A stretch of 64,000 nt of DNA, taken from NCBI RefSeq assembly GCF_041296385.1, contig NC_091015.1, forward strand, positions 52,208,345 through 52,272,344, given 5' to 3'. The translations under genes and the position numbers were made by a program. Below, one piece after another: positions 28,201 through 43,200 of this stretch (position 1 is the stretch's first letter; the number at the start of each line of letters is the position of its first letter). Source of the DNA: Aphelocoma coerulescens. Its lineage: Eukaryota > Chordata > Aves > Passeriformes > Corvidae. The notes below the pieces were generated by a model, which saw only the letters and a list, made by a program, of their open reading frames with translations, made no database searches and was not told the DNA's origin.

Positions 28201-31200
28201 TGGTCAAATTCTCCTGCTATGTTTTCTGCTTCACAGAGCAAAGTGTGCCCCTGTAATCTTGTAAATATGTGCTTTCACAAGTTCATTTCATCTAGGTGTT
28301 TAAGGGCTCAATAGCTTTTTGCTTGGTTGCAATCATTTTCTTGTTTTTATTACTTGTTCAACATATAAGTTATATTATTACTTACAAATTAAATGCATGT
28401 TACATGTTAGCTACATCCAGACTCTTGTGTGCACAACTGCTTACACCAAGTTTGGATATGAGCCATTCCCATTTGTTTTCTTCTCTTTCTGTAACTTCTA
28501 GTTGTGAAAATGCCCCCAGCTTAAGTCTTAAGGATGGCTTTCTTGAACCAAATCTCAGGGAGAAGGAAGTGAGTCTCTTAAGGGGCAGATTTTGTGTTAA
28601 CACATGGACTTTTTCCTTCCCAACACTGTTGTCATACTGAAAGGGAAACTGTCATAAGGTCGGTATCTGCCAGATTCAGGAGGAAATCTGAGTTTTTATT
28701 GTAAAGTATACTTTGACTGATAAAAAAAGTTTAAAATAACTCAGGGAGTAAAGTAGTTTTAAGTTGATGTCATAAGGTCACTTTTCCTTCAATTTACGTC
28801 TCTTGGTCTGTTCGTGCTGGAAGCAGTGCAAGTAGTAGGGCAACTTCTACAATAATAAGGACTCTTTATGCATAAAGGGAATGGCTTCCAAAACTCACTA
28901 AGTGCTCCCTGTTATTGACTACATCACTATGTTGTTCTTTCTTTTCATTCACCCATCATTACTAAAAAGATTTCTGAATATTTGGAAGATTTTTAGATTT
29001 GCTGAACTTTAAACCATGTTTGAAACGCAGCCTGGCTTCATCGTCACTGCCTACTAGAGTTCCAATTTCTGCATGCATGACAACCAGGAAAACAGAAGAA
29101 AAGACAACAAATTATTCAGAAAACCAGGGAAAAATGTGGTTAAAGTGTTCCTTCTTACTGTTCAGTTTTGTTAACCACTCCTTTTAAGAGCTTCTTTTTT
29201 CTTCTCTTGCTTTGTCTCTGTACTTATTGATAAAATACCAGGAGATGGAAGGTTTAGGGAAAAAAAACCTGTGTCCTTCAAATAAAACATTTCTCTTGGA
29301 AATTTTATTTTGGTTTAAAAAAAGATAATTTTTCCTTGGAAAAACACTTTGAAACTTGCTGCTTTCTTTCTAACATCAAGGAGTAGGTGATTCCCATATG
29401 GCCACTCTGATTTACATCCTCTATATCTCTTTTTCTAGCCATTTCAAAATAGGTAATTCTTCACTCAGTGACACTCACAAATTAATTGAAGCTTTTTTCT
29501 TTTTTTGAAATGCGAAGAGGAGAATTATAAAGTATTAACATTTAAATTTGGATATATTTCCAGTTCTCATATAGAAGAACTCATTTTACTTTATGTCTAA
29601 GCTGCACATAGTCCTTTCGTGCTTATCCAGAAGGATTGTACAGAACTTTCATGGGCACAAAAGTCCTGTACATCCCCTAGTTGATTTCTTAAATGTATGT
29701 TCTAAGAGTCTGTTTCAGCCTAGTTTAGAAGAGATGGACAAAAGATTCCACTGACTTTCTGAACAATGAATCTTCAGAGCTTGAAAATGCATATATCATC
29801 TATACCTGACCAAAGGATGGTGATTCTCTTTGACTGAAACTTTTAAAGTTGAAGGGTTTTGTCTTCCACAGGGAAAAAAAAACAACTCAACCCCCCAAAC
29901 CAATCTGAGTGGTCTTAGATTATAATAAAGGAGTTATTTTATTTTTTCTAACCATATGAGTATTGTCCTGAGCTGCAGAGGGACACAGACCCCTTGGTCT
30001 CCTTTGTGGTAGAATTTCTTATTCAGGATGATGTAGCTCAGGGAAACACATCTCCATGTTTCAAACTTCTCTCCTACTGAGAGTGCTTCAGCTCTTTATG
30101 TTTTCTACCTTGAAGGCAGAAATGCCTTTCTGTTTCATCCCTCTGTGATAACTGATGAACAATTCTGAAGAGAGCTGTCCAGCCCTGTGCACCAGCTCCT
30201 TTTGCCAGCTCCTAAGTTTCTGCTTAGCTTGTTTAGTGTGTATGTTAAATATGTGCACACACAAATAGATCTGGGATGCTTCTAAACTGTTTGTGAGGAA
30301 TCACATAGCCACAGCATTATAAAATAATTTAGGGCGGAAGGAACCTCTGGCAGTCTAGTCCAATCCCCTACTCAAAGACATTCTTTTCAGATCAGGTTGT
30401 TCAGGGATGTCTGATCAAGTTTTGAACACCTCCAAGGGTTGATTGAGCTACTGCAGCTTCTTTAAGCTCTGTCCCAGTATTTGATCACACTCTTTTTTTT
30501 CCATTGTGTCAAATCGGAATTTATGATGTTCCAGATGATGTTTGTTGTCTCTTGTCCTATCACTACTCACCTCTGTGAAGAGACTGGTTCCATCTTCCTT
30601 TTATCCTCTAGTCAGATAGTCATAGACAGCAGTAAGGTTTCCCCTTTACCTTCCCTTCTCAGGGCTGAAGGGACCCTGCTCTCACAGCCCCTTCTTGCAC
30701 CCAGGTGCTCCAGTGCTGTGCCTTGCCTGGGTGCCACTGTGGCATTTGCTCCAGTAAGTAACTCCTGCTCATGTGGGCTTGAACTGGTATTTGCTGATGC
30801 ATTTCCACAGAAAGGAAAGGATCAGGGGCACCTTTGTGTTGCTGATGGGGTCCTGCCAGTGGGCTGTCTTGCAGCCCAGTGCAGCACAGAAGGAGAAGGC
30901 AGAGGAATGATTTTTCCCTGCTCTTGCCTCAGTTCCCAGGAAGGCTCATGTACAAAGCCTTGCAAGGGAGGCAGTACAAATGTCTTTGTCCTGGCCCTCT
31001 CTCTCAGTTTGCTGAGTTCTCTGTGTCAGTCTGTGGTAGCAGAGATGTGGCAGCACCACTTTCTGGTGTCCTGGTTCACGTCACCATGTTAGGAGCCCAT
31101 TATGTCTCATGACAGTGTGTCAGAGCAGTTCAGCGAATTGCTCCTCACTTTCCTGTGTGTGGTACTGCACAGATCGAGGAGTGTAACTATATGAAACTGT

Positions 31201-34200
31201 AGCAATTTTTCCCTTAAGATGGGAATGTGGCAGCTGAGAAAACCTGCCTTTTTCCAGAGATGTAATGAAGCCTTTGGATCAAAAAAGTACAATAGTCCTT
31301 AAGAGTCAAGTGTGACTCTGTTACTGTGAATACAAATGGTGAAAATTTACATATGTTAAACCATTCTGTTTTCTTTCTTTTACTCCTTTTTTTTTTTTTT
31401 TGATAAAAGTGGCCTTACTTATTGTCTTCTGCATGCTCTGGAATGTGGGAATACTACATTAATGCAACCATGGCAAGTATGACTTTGAGGCACAAGAAAA
31501 TTAAAGATATTTATCAAAGTATTTTCATCTCTTTGGAGAAAATTGTTGCTGAGTTCCCATGCTACCTGAAACAAGCTCTTGGTGGATTTAAGCAAAATAT
31601 TACAAGTATCACATTCCTCTGTTTTCTGTTTAGCTTGTCTTCTTGGGAAATAACTATGCTTTTATGATTTTTTCAGATAATGGGTTTTTGCCCTTCAATC
31701 CACTATTAGCATCATGTTATTATTTAGAAAGAGATCTAAAGAGGAATGTTTTTATTCAAAGCTTGTTTTCTTTTGAATATCTCATAACAAGTATCAAGTG
31801 TCTCAATGCTATACCTAAGCCATTTAGTAATACCAAAGCAACAGCTGAGTTTGTTCTGAATTCAATGCTTTGTAAGCAAATAAAAGATATTGTGACTGGC
31901 CTTGGTGCAGTACACAAAGCTGGATAAAGCACAACGTGCTTTTAGAGACCAGCTGACAGATACGGGGATGTGAGGGAGCAGAAGCAGCTGTAGAGACCTT
32001 TCCTTGTGCTCCCTATGGAGAATATAAGTATGCTGTATCAGAGATGTTCAGCTGGATGCTAGTCCAGCTGTCAAAACAGAGGCAGGATCCCCTGGGTTCC
32101 ACAGCAGCAGCTTTATTTCCTCTTTCAACACAATAGACTTGGCATTGCCCTCATTAGCACCACTTCTTTACCCAAGTACCTCCCAGGCACGAATAGGCTT
32201 AATATCTATTTTATTTGTTAGAACAAAGAGCAGCATCAAGGTCCTACCACTGGAGTCCATGTTAGGCTTTGCAGTGGTCAAACAGAGGTCAAACAGCCTA
32301 GCCCAAAGACCAACATTTTTATTAAAAATACTTCTCTGAAAGCACAAACCAAAGAATTTTCTTCTGTGCTACATTACTAAGTGTGGAACTTCACTGGTAA
32401 TGTTCAGAAATGGGGGCAGCAACCAGCCTTTTGTCACCTGGTTTGTGAAAATTGGAGGTGTATATGAAAATCACATGGAATCATGGGAAAACTCAGGTAG
32501 CAAATATCCTAGAGGATGGACTGCCAACATGGAAATGGGAGTTTATGGGACCTGAACTCCCCAGTGCCTGCCCTGATCTGAAAATACCAACTCGCTCAAG
32601 CTGTCTGCACTTGGACTTTACCAGGCCAGCACAGGTTCAGCTTGCCATGTTGATTTATGGTATCTGCTGTGCCAAATCCACCTTATCTATTTTTGAAATT
32701 TGTCTGATCCTGGGTCTCAGCTCAATAAGCTGTTCTGTACTCATATAATTCTGCAGAGAACCAGAGATGTCTTGTGCATCTGTAATACATGGAGGACTGG
32801 GAATTGAGTCTACTTTGGTAGGACTCAAAGAATTGTTATATGGAAACAGTTTAAATAAATGTGTAGATGCTTTGAAGACTCCTTCTTTAAAGATGCTAGT
32901 CATACAACCAGAATGTTTTAAGAGCTTGTATTAGGTAAATCCCAAATTTCCATCCACTGGAAATGCTGTCTTCTTTCAGAAATGCCACTTGGAATAGTTT
33001 CTGTATTGGGGCCAGTAAACTTGTATAGCCTGGAACACCTCTAGCATCTGAACTAGCATTTCAAATTAGATTACTAAACTTGGATTAACTGGCTGTCTAT
33101 GAACAGCTGTCTAACCAATTTCACAAATGATGAGGTGAATAATTCCAACAAGGATGCAAAAGCTGGCATGGAAGTAGGATACAGCCACTGCGAGCCTCTC
33201 TGTATAGTTCAGGGGCATCACCAGTTTTGTATGGTCATGGGCTGCTCACAAAGTATAGAGTTTACAGTAGCTAGAGCAGACATTTTGAAGTTAGAATTAT
33301 GGGTAAAAAGACTGATTTTGATACCTTGTTTGGTTGGAAAGGGGAGGCTTGCATTTTTTAGTACAGCAGTAAACAAATGCAGAATGTGGGAGGAAAAGAT
33401 GACTCAGAAAACACCAGCGTAGTCTGATGTTTGTATTACAGCATAATAAATGGGCTGTTTTGTATGTATCTGAATGCACAAGGACAGAATGCAGATGAAC
33501 CTAATAAAATTATCCTAATCACTAGGATGACAGCCTCTCTGCATGAAAGAAAAATTGATGTTGGCCTCACATGGAAAAGGAGATGTATCTTAATTTTGTA
33601 GTGTTCTTTCCACGTAGAAAGGATGATATTTAGGATTTCTTTTTTAATGAAGTGTTAGACTTTTCTGTCAAATGGCACTTTGTATAACTCAAGCAATTAA
33701 ACACAAAAATAAATGCTTTCTTTTGTGAGAAAACATTTTTGGGTTGGGTGTGTTCTTCTGGAAGCTTATGTATTGATTCATTGTTTGTTTGCTTGTTTGT
33801 TTGTTTTTTCAAACTAAGAAAGCTGAAAATAGAAACAGGAAGGATTAGGATTAGAAATTGTGACAGTGGAGTGTGGGGCTTTTATGGAGCTTCCATAAAC
33901 ATCTTAAAACAGAAACCTGAGTGAAAATGTGTCAGCATTTTGGAGCTAAAACAGGTTTATAAAAAAATGAAGTATTTTTGAAATTACTTTGGAGACAGTT
34001 GATAGTAGAGCTTATATCTTGACAGGAGAGCTTAATCACTTAATGCTGCAGATAGATACAGCTTAACTTTTTTCCTGAGTTCTCTTTCTTTCACCTTAAA
34101 GATTAGAATTATTGTTCCTGCCCAAACTCAAATGTCTTTTAATGGATTTTAATTGTGTTCCCCTGTTTGAAACCTTTTGGGTTTGTATCCATGTGAAACA

Positions 34201-37200
34201 ATTACAAAATCTATTAATAATTTTTATGTCATATTGTTTGAATTTAATTTATTTCAATACAGTAAAATTTAAGATAGTTCATATTTCTCTAAAGGGGCAG
34301 ACTTAAATGAGGAGAGTGGAATTAGCATTAGCTAAAGTTATGACGATGATTTATGACAGCTGAACATTAAATATTTTTTGTCTTCATCTAACATTTTTTG
34401 TAATAATATCTCCCTGAAGGAGATGCAATCAGACTTCAAGCTGTTTCACTAATTCTTTCATACAGAGTCTGGGATGCTAAAGGATTTCTGCCAGTGCAGA
34501 GTGGCTGGAGTGTCTTTCAAGCTGTGATGAATGTGTTGAGTTTTAATACCAATTATTATACTTCATGGGCTCATTGACTATATTAATATTGCATTCACTG
34601 CTATTACTAAAACTTTTGATAGTAATAAATTGAGAGAGCATGACATCAAAGTATGCATATCTTGACTTTTTATTAGTTTCTTTTATTTTATTATAGCTTT
34701 GCTTCAAGAAAGTTTGGAAAAATATATAGATTTAATTTCTCATATCTTTTAAACATGTACCTGATATTTATTATTTTCCACTTTAGGTTAGTAGTCTCAC
34801 CTCAGGTTATGTGTGTTAGAGAAAACAAAACTGAGTTATAATTTCAGCTCACAAAAGCTGGATTCAATTAAATACTGGCCCTGCTTTGACTAAATGATCC
34901 CATAAAGTCACTTCCAACCTGATTTATTGTATGGTTTAGAGATTTCAATGCAATATCAATATAGATCCTTTAAGTTCATTAATTCACATATGATGAGGAT
35001 TTTCCCTTTGCCAGAGACAGCTTTAACACTGCTTATCATCAAAGACAAACGTTTTAATCTGAGAACCTATCTTTTGCTTTCGATTACAGAATTCATTGCT
35101 ATTGACATAACATTGGTGCTATAAAGTTCATTTATATCTGTTTCAGATCGTACATTTTTTTCTCTATATGTGCTATAAACTCATAATTGCCTTTAGAGAT
35201 CCCTGAAGACCCAGAAATTGCAGAAGAATATTATAAAGATGAGTTTGAATCCTGTTCAGAAGACAGTGAAGAGGAGGAAGATGCAGAATTGTCATGGATG
35301 GTCTCTAAGACAAATCACCAGGTATATGTGACCATTGGGAACACAGTATACACTTGATGGTCATTTTCCATGAGAAAACTGGGTTCCTAGAATTTGTCCT
35401 ACTGACATTGCTGATTTTTTTTTTTTGTTAGGGTGTGTGTATATATCAATAGCATGAATTAATTATATGTGTACTATAAGATATTGATAAGAAAGACTTT
35501 TGCAGTCCTTCAAGATTAAAAATAACACCTCCATGAATGCTTTAAAGTAGATCATTGTCAGAAAACATCCTTGTTTTCTAAAAACCCTCAGAGTGGGATC
35601 CTCTCCAATGCTAGCTATGATTTAAATTAAATTAAAGATGAAGGTATACTTCAAGCATAAGATCTAAGTTCCAGCACTAATTCCCAGGCAAAGATAGACA
35701 CCTCTAGTTCCTGCCTATATTAGACATACTTTCTAGGACAGTGTGATGAACTATGAGCCTAAACAGCTGCAAGACCTGACCAGCAAATCTGTAGACTTTC
35801 CCACATCACAGAAAGTGTCAGTGAAGAGAAAACTTATTATTGAAAGGCTTAAAGTGGCCTTATCAGTTGAGGCTGCCACAATAAAGTCAGGGATTGCAGT
35901 GTGAAGGTTGATGATTATTGGAGAAGGCACCTAATTTAGATCTGATCAGAATGAGCTGAGATGAATCTTGTCTCCAGTGATCAAGTCTCAGTGAAATCAA
36001 TAAACTTAAGTGCCTGAGGCAGTTCTGAAAATGGATCTTCCTAAGGCATTCAGGATCTATTAATTTTTCTCATGGGCCACCAGTTTCAAGCATGACCTAC
36101 AGTGGCTCTATCTGGTTCTGCCTAGGAACATTTACTTTATTCTGTGATCATGTGCAAAGTTTGCAGAACAGGGTGTGATATCTTCTGCATTTCAGGAAAC
36201 CAGCCAACTAGACTAATACTCTTCACTAAATTATAAATAGCTTGTGGTTTTTGAAAAATTTGAACTAATAGCTTCTTTGAGACATAGTTTTTAAGGCAAA
36301 AATAAAGTGTGAGACATCAGAGCTCTACTTCTACCACAGTAGCAGGGGATCCTGACATTGTCCCACAAGTAAAACTTGAAGTTTACTCAGAAACAGCTGC
36401 GTTCAATCTAAAAATGTCCTTCTAGCTTTCAAATTAAACACGCGTGATGCCTTAAAATTCAGGAGCAATTTGTGCAGTAGTGGTCTAAAGAAAATTATTA
36501 GTCAATAGTAAAACAGTGGAATATCTTAGACAATAGTTTTTTTTCAGTTTGCTGGGTTTATGCTTACCTACAACACATAGACATGCAAAGAAACCATTGC
36601 CCAGAAAGTCTACCACAAGATACTCTTGGAAAGGAAATTACTGCTCATTTTCATCAGACTCTGAGACAATTTTTCTTTTTTAGAATGCCTTTTGAAATTT
36701 TCATTCAGCTTTCATTGATGGTATCGTTAAGTGTCAATCAGTAGTGTTTTTGTACAGGCAGACTGCTGCTTAGAATTAATGAAGGGCAGAAGATAAAAAT
36801 AGATTTCTCAGTAATGCAGAATAAATTATGTGTTGGCATTCAGATGTGAGCAGCCACAGTCCCTCACACTGCAGTGACTAATAATTCTGTGATGACAAGA
36901 ACCAGCATGGTGGGCTGGAAGAGCCATCCCACTGGCACCCCGTTGTCTCTGCCCAGTCCCCATGGCCCTGAGGCTTTGCTTTACCAGCCCACAGAGCACT
37001 GACCCTCTGTGACCTGGCCTGCACAGACTGACTGGGGTGCACCCCTGTGACCGTTTGCCTTTTGGTACTTCCTCTATCAAAGAAGCTAATTATCTGTGCT
37101 TTTCTCATGTTGACCCCAGCATGTTAAGATATTCATTAAGTGTGTTTCTGGGTATTGACACAATTACCTTTTCTATTTCTTGGGAAGTGACAATAGGCAA

Positions 37201-40200
37201 TTTTTGCTTTCTCAAATGAAAAATTCTGCAGTAAGTCCGAGGTCAAAGCAGAATGAACGTAGCTGTGCGAATCTGAACACCTGTGCCTGAACTCAACAAA
37301 CAGAAGGGCAGTACTGTGAGGGGAAGTAAGCAAGCATTTTTAGGGAGTAAACATCTAATGCAGGTTGGATGGAATATTCAGAGAGGTCCCTCTTTGGTGA
37401 TTATAAAGGGATCTACAATTATTAACATGCACACAACATCTCTCTTCTGGATGTCAACAGTTATGTGAGATGAATCCCACTCAGAGGTAGGTGGGATCAT
37501 GCTCAGTATTAATAATAAGCTTCAAATCCTACAAGAATAGCAAAGGTTTGCTTCTGCAGTCGTTTACTTAATACCAAAAATCCTACTTCAATTTCTGTGG
37601 TGGGATTCATACTCTTAAACCCTTTCTTCAAAGATACCTTAAATCAAGCTCTTGAAGGTGTATCCTAAAAAAGAAATCATTCCACTGCAACACGGTAAGG
37701 ACTTGCAAGCTAATTTCTGCAAATCTCTCAAATTTCCAATTCCAAGATTGCTTTACTAGTTACTTTTGTGCAGAGAGTGCAGAAGTGCTGCATCTGGTGG
37801 TGCTCTCTGGTGACCCCATTATTTCAAACAAGGATTAAAAAAAATTCCAATGTTCATTGCAGTAGTATGGGGTCAGAAAAGTCATCCAACTGAAAAACAT
37901 ATTAAGGTGCAAGTGTAGAAAGGGATATGAGGTGTTTATTAAAGCTATATTAGGCTTCCACAGATGTCAAGATGGTCTGAGAAGTAGTGGCCTCGTGGGA
38001 TGTAAAACCATTTAGGAAGGTAGAGTTAGGCACTGAAACAATGTAATTTTAAAGGTTTAGGATGGGAGTTGAGACAACTTTTTTTCTCATGCTGATACCT
38101 TTCAATACAGCCTATCTGATTTCAGCTACATTGTCCAACACTGGAGTTTAGTGTCCTTTGTTCCTTTTTTTTGGAGCAGAAATGCACATTGACAGATTTC
38201 AAGGAGCAATTTGCCAATTACTTTTCCAGACCAACACCTCTTCAAGCCAGTGGCTCTTTTCCACATGTTTTTTTTAACTAGGAGAAACAATTTCTTATTG
38301 GGGAAAATCATGAAAGAGAATGACAAACTGTTTTTAAAAACATTTTAATATATGATGCTTAACAGAGGTTTGATCTTGAAACTGAAAAATTAGTGTGTAA
38401 TGATGCTTCCATTGGCTTTGATTTAGCTGAGATGCTAGTGGATGCTCCTTACTGCAGCTCATTGCCATTCTCTTAGTGGTTTTTGTCAGCAACCATAATA
38501 ACAAATTCACCCTCTTCATTATGACAAAGTCTGCTACTGTGATGCAGTTGGTTCCTATTTTCAAATTCCACGTTGCTTCTGAGATTGTCAAGCCAGACAA
38601 TCAGCTGGCATAAATTATCATAGCTCCAGCAGCTCTGAGTGGTCTGTGTGCTGTGACCCCAAAGATGCTCCACTGGATTCCTAACACATGCCTTGGCATG
38701 GCTTGTAGCTGTTAGAAATGGGGTTGTTTGTTCTGAATCTGAAATGTGCAAACATTCACCCAAAATGGTCCTTATGCAAAGGAGTGCCTCTTTTCTGGGC
38801 ATCTTTCTCCATTCTGTAGTGCTTTTCTTTCTCTGCAGAGAAAAAGAGAAAGATTAAAGAAATATATTAAATGAAACAGCTAAATCCTCTTCCAGTGCTA
38901 AACCAAAGTGGGGAAAAGACAGGAGACATGCAAGAGGTGAAAATATATCTTTTGCCTTACAGCATAATGAGAAAAAATCAGCTTTGTTGTTATAATTGGA
39001 GTAAATATGATGTCCTGCTGTGAGAAGTCAAAGGTTTGGGAATTAAAGGCTTTATCCTCTAAAAAAAGGGGGAAAAAAGGGTTTTATTAAAGCAATAGTG
39101 TTGTATATGGTTATTTACTATGCTTTTGTCTATCTGTCTGTAGATTTGTGGTTAACTGTTAGTGATAATGAAAGTAAAAATCATTACAAAGTAATATTAG
39201 CAGAAAATCAATATAAATTTTTGGTTTTGAATGAAAAGGATTTAATAACTTTCTAATGAAGTCCTAATGGGTTTTTTTTCAGAAGTACAGAGAAATTATA
39301 TCTGTAATACTAAGTCTGTCTTAATTCATATAGTACATTTAATATGTACTATATGTATTAACATTGCATTCTCTAGCATTTCCTGGCTGCAGAACTGGAA
39401 ACCCTTGTGCTGACTTGATCAAATCAGGACCTCACAGACTGCTTCAAAAGGGCAAAGAAGCTCCTTCAAACCTATGAGCTTGGGGGTTGGCTATTGCAAT
39501 CGCCAACCAAGAAGCTGATTCCCACCTTGCAAACCTCAGCTAAAGTAGCAGAGCCTGTTTCAAACATAAGCCCATGAAACAACTTGGGGTGAAGAATAGT
39601 TAGTTTATGCTCATCCATAACAGCTCCCACTTGCACCAGAAGGTCCCAGTCACTGCCAACAATTACTGCTGTCCTGTTTAGGTATCCTGGCAGTTTCTAA
39701 GTTTGAGAAATTTAGAATGAGCATTTTTAGTAAGTTCACAGAACATAAAGCAGATTGTCCATTGTAGAAGTGGACATCAATATTGTTTCTTTTTATTCCA
39801 TTGTTTTAAGTCTTAAAGGCATATTTTTTTTAAATGTGTATTTTTGACATGTTTTCTAGCAAGGTCAAGATTTTGACTGTCAGTTTTAAATAGTCAAGAA
39901 AGCTGTGTTGTCAAATGCGATATGGCAGCAGCTTCTACACAGTCAGAATCCAAGTTTTTCTTGGACTTTCATTAAATTGTGATGTGCTTCCTGGACAGCT
40001 ATCATCGCTTAATGGCCAGAACTTTAAATTTCATCTGTGTACACAAACAGCATTTCATATGAAAGATATCATGGAAAAACTGTTAGCCATCTGTTTGGTA
40101 AGAGAACACTTGAAATATAAAAATGTTAAAATCTCTTCTTAATTAAAAATTTTTCAATTAGTTGTTGTTATTAGACATGCAAGTAGATGCAATTACACGA

Positions 40201-43200
40201 AGGATAAGCATTAATTTACTGTGGGCAGCTATCATAAGCATAAAAAAGCTTGGCATAGTTAAAAAGTATATAATTGCCTTTTTCAATGTAATAGTCTCTT
40301 AGATATTCCAGGACTAACTGATGATAAAATGCTGGTGTATTTTCAGACACTGCACACCACCCTCCACAGTAAATATATCTCCTTTAAACTTACGCACAGT
40401 TGTTCTAAACACTTGTGTTCTACAAGGAATCTGACTTAAATAATTGTTTGGTTATAACATCATTCCAAAGCCTGATGTTTTAGGAGAAGAAAACATAGAA
40501 AAAGTCCTGGGCAATGTAACTTCTTTAAAGTCTAGTCTTGACACTTACTGGTGTGATATCCTCTGTGCTTGTGGGATTGTACCTCTGGTACATAGCATTT
40601 CTATTTAAGTTTGTGCTCACACTAATGCTATTCCTATTTCATTTGTTCACAGGACAGTGATATGGAGGCAATGGTTAAGTATTTGGAGAGTGCCCTGAAT
40701 AACAGCTCATTGGGTAAGGTGATATCTCTTCTTTAGATAGTAGCAGGTATTAGCAGTTTGTATGCATCACAGTCCAACCATCTCCATTTTGAAACAAAAT
40801 AACTCAAAAAATGTGATCTCCTTGAAAATTATTTCCTTAATCTACTGCAGAGAAGTATAATTATGCCAAAAGAAAAGGCATAAGCAGTTAAGTGCTTTGA
40901 AACAAATAAAGCCATATAGCATGATAGTCAGAAGTGTAAAATGTTAACAAAAACTTGGCTACTGTCATTTTTTCTCCAGAGGAAAATATTTGAGGATATA
41001 TAAGCTATTTTATAGTTTTAAGTCCTGGTAACAATAAGATAAAATGAGTTAAAATATTTAATTTTTTAAAAATTATGATCAAGATTTGAATAATACTTAA
41101 TTTATATTACAGTATCTCATTATAGGTATAAAAGAAAACAGTGAGAATTTAAGGTTGAAATTTAATCCTAAAATCTCTGGCAAAATATTGTCTAAAAATT
41201 TAGAGTTTGAAAGCCTGGGTTCCTGTGATCTACTTAAAAGCTAAAAAGAAAACTTATATGAAAGAAGATATTTACTGTGGCTGCCGTAGTCGCTGTCCTC
41301 GGAGGCCACTGGGTGGAACTGTGCCAGCAGCAGCCTGAGTGTGAGCTGCATGAAAGGCCAGCTAAGTTCCCAAAGGCTCCCATGGGAACTGCAGTCTCAT
41401 TTAGTTGCTTCGTTTGCATTCGTTCAGTCGGGATAAACCTGACTCGGTATTCTAAAACCACAACACAGGAGAATCCTAGGAAGTTCTCTTTCCAGAGATT
41501 CTTCCAGTGCTGAGCTCTGTTTCACCCTTGCTTGTGAGCATGGACAGATGGGAAGAGAGAGCCAAAGAGGAGGGATGAAAGGAAGTAGTCAAAGCTGTGG
41601 CCATCATAGTTTTGTAGCCACTGGTCACCTTCTGGGTCCCATGTCAGGGAGACCCTCAGGACTGAAGGAAGGAACACTTACATCCAATTTCTCTTCACAC
41701 TGCAGAGAACCCCCTGTCTCCAAATTCTGCACTCATTTATGCATTTGCAACATCATTGTCTGCAGTGGGTTTGCAGAAATTAAAATAAGGACAAAATTTT
41801 GCTCTGTGCTTCAATATTAAAGAGAGGAATTGCCTTGAAGGCTGCTGAGAACAAACAAGAATATTAGCCAAACAGTGCTGTTTTAAAAACAATCTTAGTA
41901 TTAGAAACTCCCTTATCTTAATCTTTTTCATTCAATATTAAGGACAAGAAGAAGCCTTTTAAATATTGTAATATTAAAGAATTAAATTGTACTTTTATCA
42001 TTAAAAAAATCTCCAACCAGTCTGTGCTGAAACCTATAGCCTTTCTCCAAGCTAAGGTAGTAATTAGGTACGATTTTCTCCAAAGAAATACATCCATCTA
42101 AAAATAGAGGTTATATGATACAAGAATAAGTGGAAACAAAAACAAAATAGCTCACTACACAGTAATTAGAAGAACTGCTGCTATAGCCTAAGCAATTAAA
42201 TCAAAATTTCTGTCAAGGCAAGACAAGATCAGACAAAGCCTGAATCCTTGCAGACTCAGTTCCAGATGTGTGGGCTGGTGCAAGCAGTAGCAATACCATA
42301 TTACTGGGCTACAGAGCTACAACATAATTATAATGGGTACTCCTGGATTTCATGTCAATAATAGGGAAATAGAAGCAGGAATCTGGCCAGAACAGAATTT
42401 CTTGTAGTGTCCTTCATTGTTAAAGTATTACGAAAAATTATGAGTTGTTTCAAGAGGTTGGTAGTTCTAAAAAATAGAACTTTTTTTTTATGTCAGCAAA
42501 GGCTGTGATAAAAAGGATGCAATAAATATGCATTGTTTTTCAACAGGTGGAATTTGTTTAGTATAAACCTCAGTGTTTATAAAAGGACTTGGGAGGTAAC
42601 TGAGTTTTCTCCTCAAGAAGTTCCACAAAGTCACTCCGAATACCAGAGCTTTAGTGTGGTACACAGTTGCTTTTGTGTTGGCTATACAGCTCCGTGTGGA
42701 GTGCATTTGAAATAAGAGAGGCCATGCTGATAAACTGAAAAATTAGGAAGATCCCAGAAAAGAGCTGCAAAGGAAAAGGGAGTTTGAAAAACTCATTTTA
42801 CAATTTACTAAATTTGCTTGGCACAAAGGAAGAGAAGGTTAGGGGCAGTTGGGTCACTTTGTGTCATTTATGGATCAGGAAAACACATCTGATTCTAACC
42901 TTTTATATCTTGTACAAAAAGGCATTGTAGGATCTCATGCGTAGCAGTGAAAGCTAAAGAAAAGAAATCTGAAATACAGACAGAAGTTTGTGACTCAGTG
43001 GAGATAACAGCTTCACAACACACAATGGCTTACAAAGAAATGCAGTAGATGTGTGTCACCAATTCTTTGGTCATTAGCAGAAATGTTTGTAGGAATGCCT
43101 TTGAACCATAATTTATGAAAACTCTTACCGGATAATGCACCTGTGAATAAATTCCTTTCCCTACAGATCCTCAGTGAAAACCTCCGACTGATGCTCTATC

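Larger units (their letters stand above)
19221..35196 (+). other. NEK11 long intron (15976 bp)
   Basis: This is the largest intron in the window. It contains a perfect 22-base palindrome (22344-22365), a C-rich run (24215-24241), a TG/TA repeat (23832-23869) and an antisense CR1 fragment (30301-30754). It also contains a GTTT simple repeat (33781-33809) and a short CR1 end (34874-34938). A 203-codon open frame at 30481-31092 runs through the CR1 fragment in antisense and I do not regard it as a gene. The rest shows nothing I can name. The splice sites are GTAAGA and TGCCTTTAG. Confidence 0.8.

Noticed and set aside
30481..31092. 203-codon open frame, the longest in the window
   Set aside because: Its first part is the antisense strand of a recognisable CR1 LINE fragment (30301-30754), it has no domain or splice context, and antisense CR1 frames are a common artefact.
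31422..31927. Two overlapping open frames (81 and 94 codons)
   Set aside because: They have no similarity I recognise, are low in GC and have no splice sites that would join them to NEK11 in phase.
38473..38802. 109-codon minus-strand frame, considered as a possible transposase or gene fragment
   Set aside because: It has no catalytic motif, no terminal repeats and no splice context.
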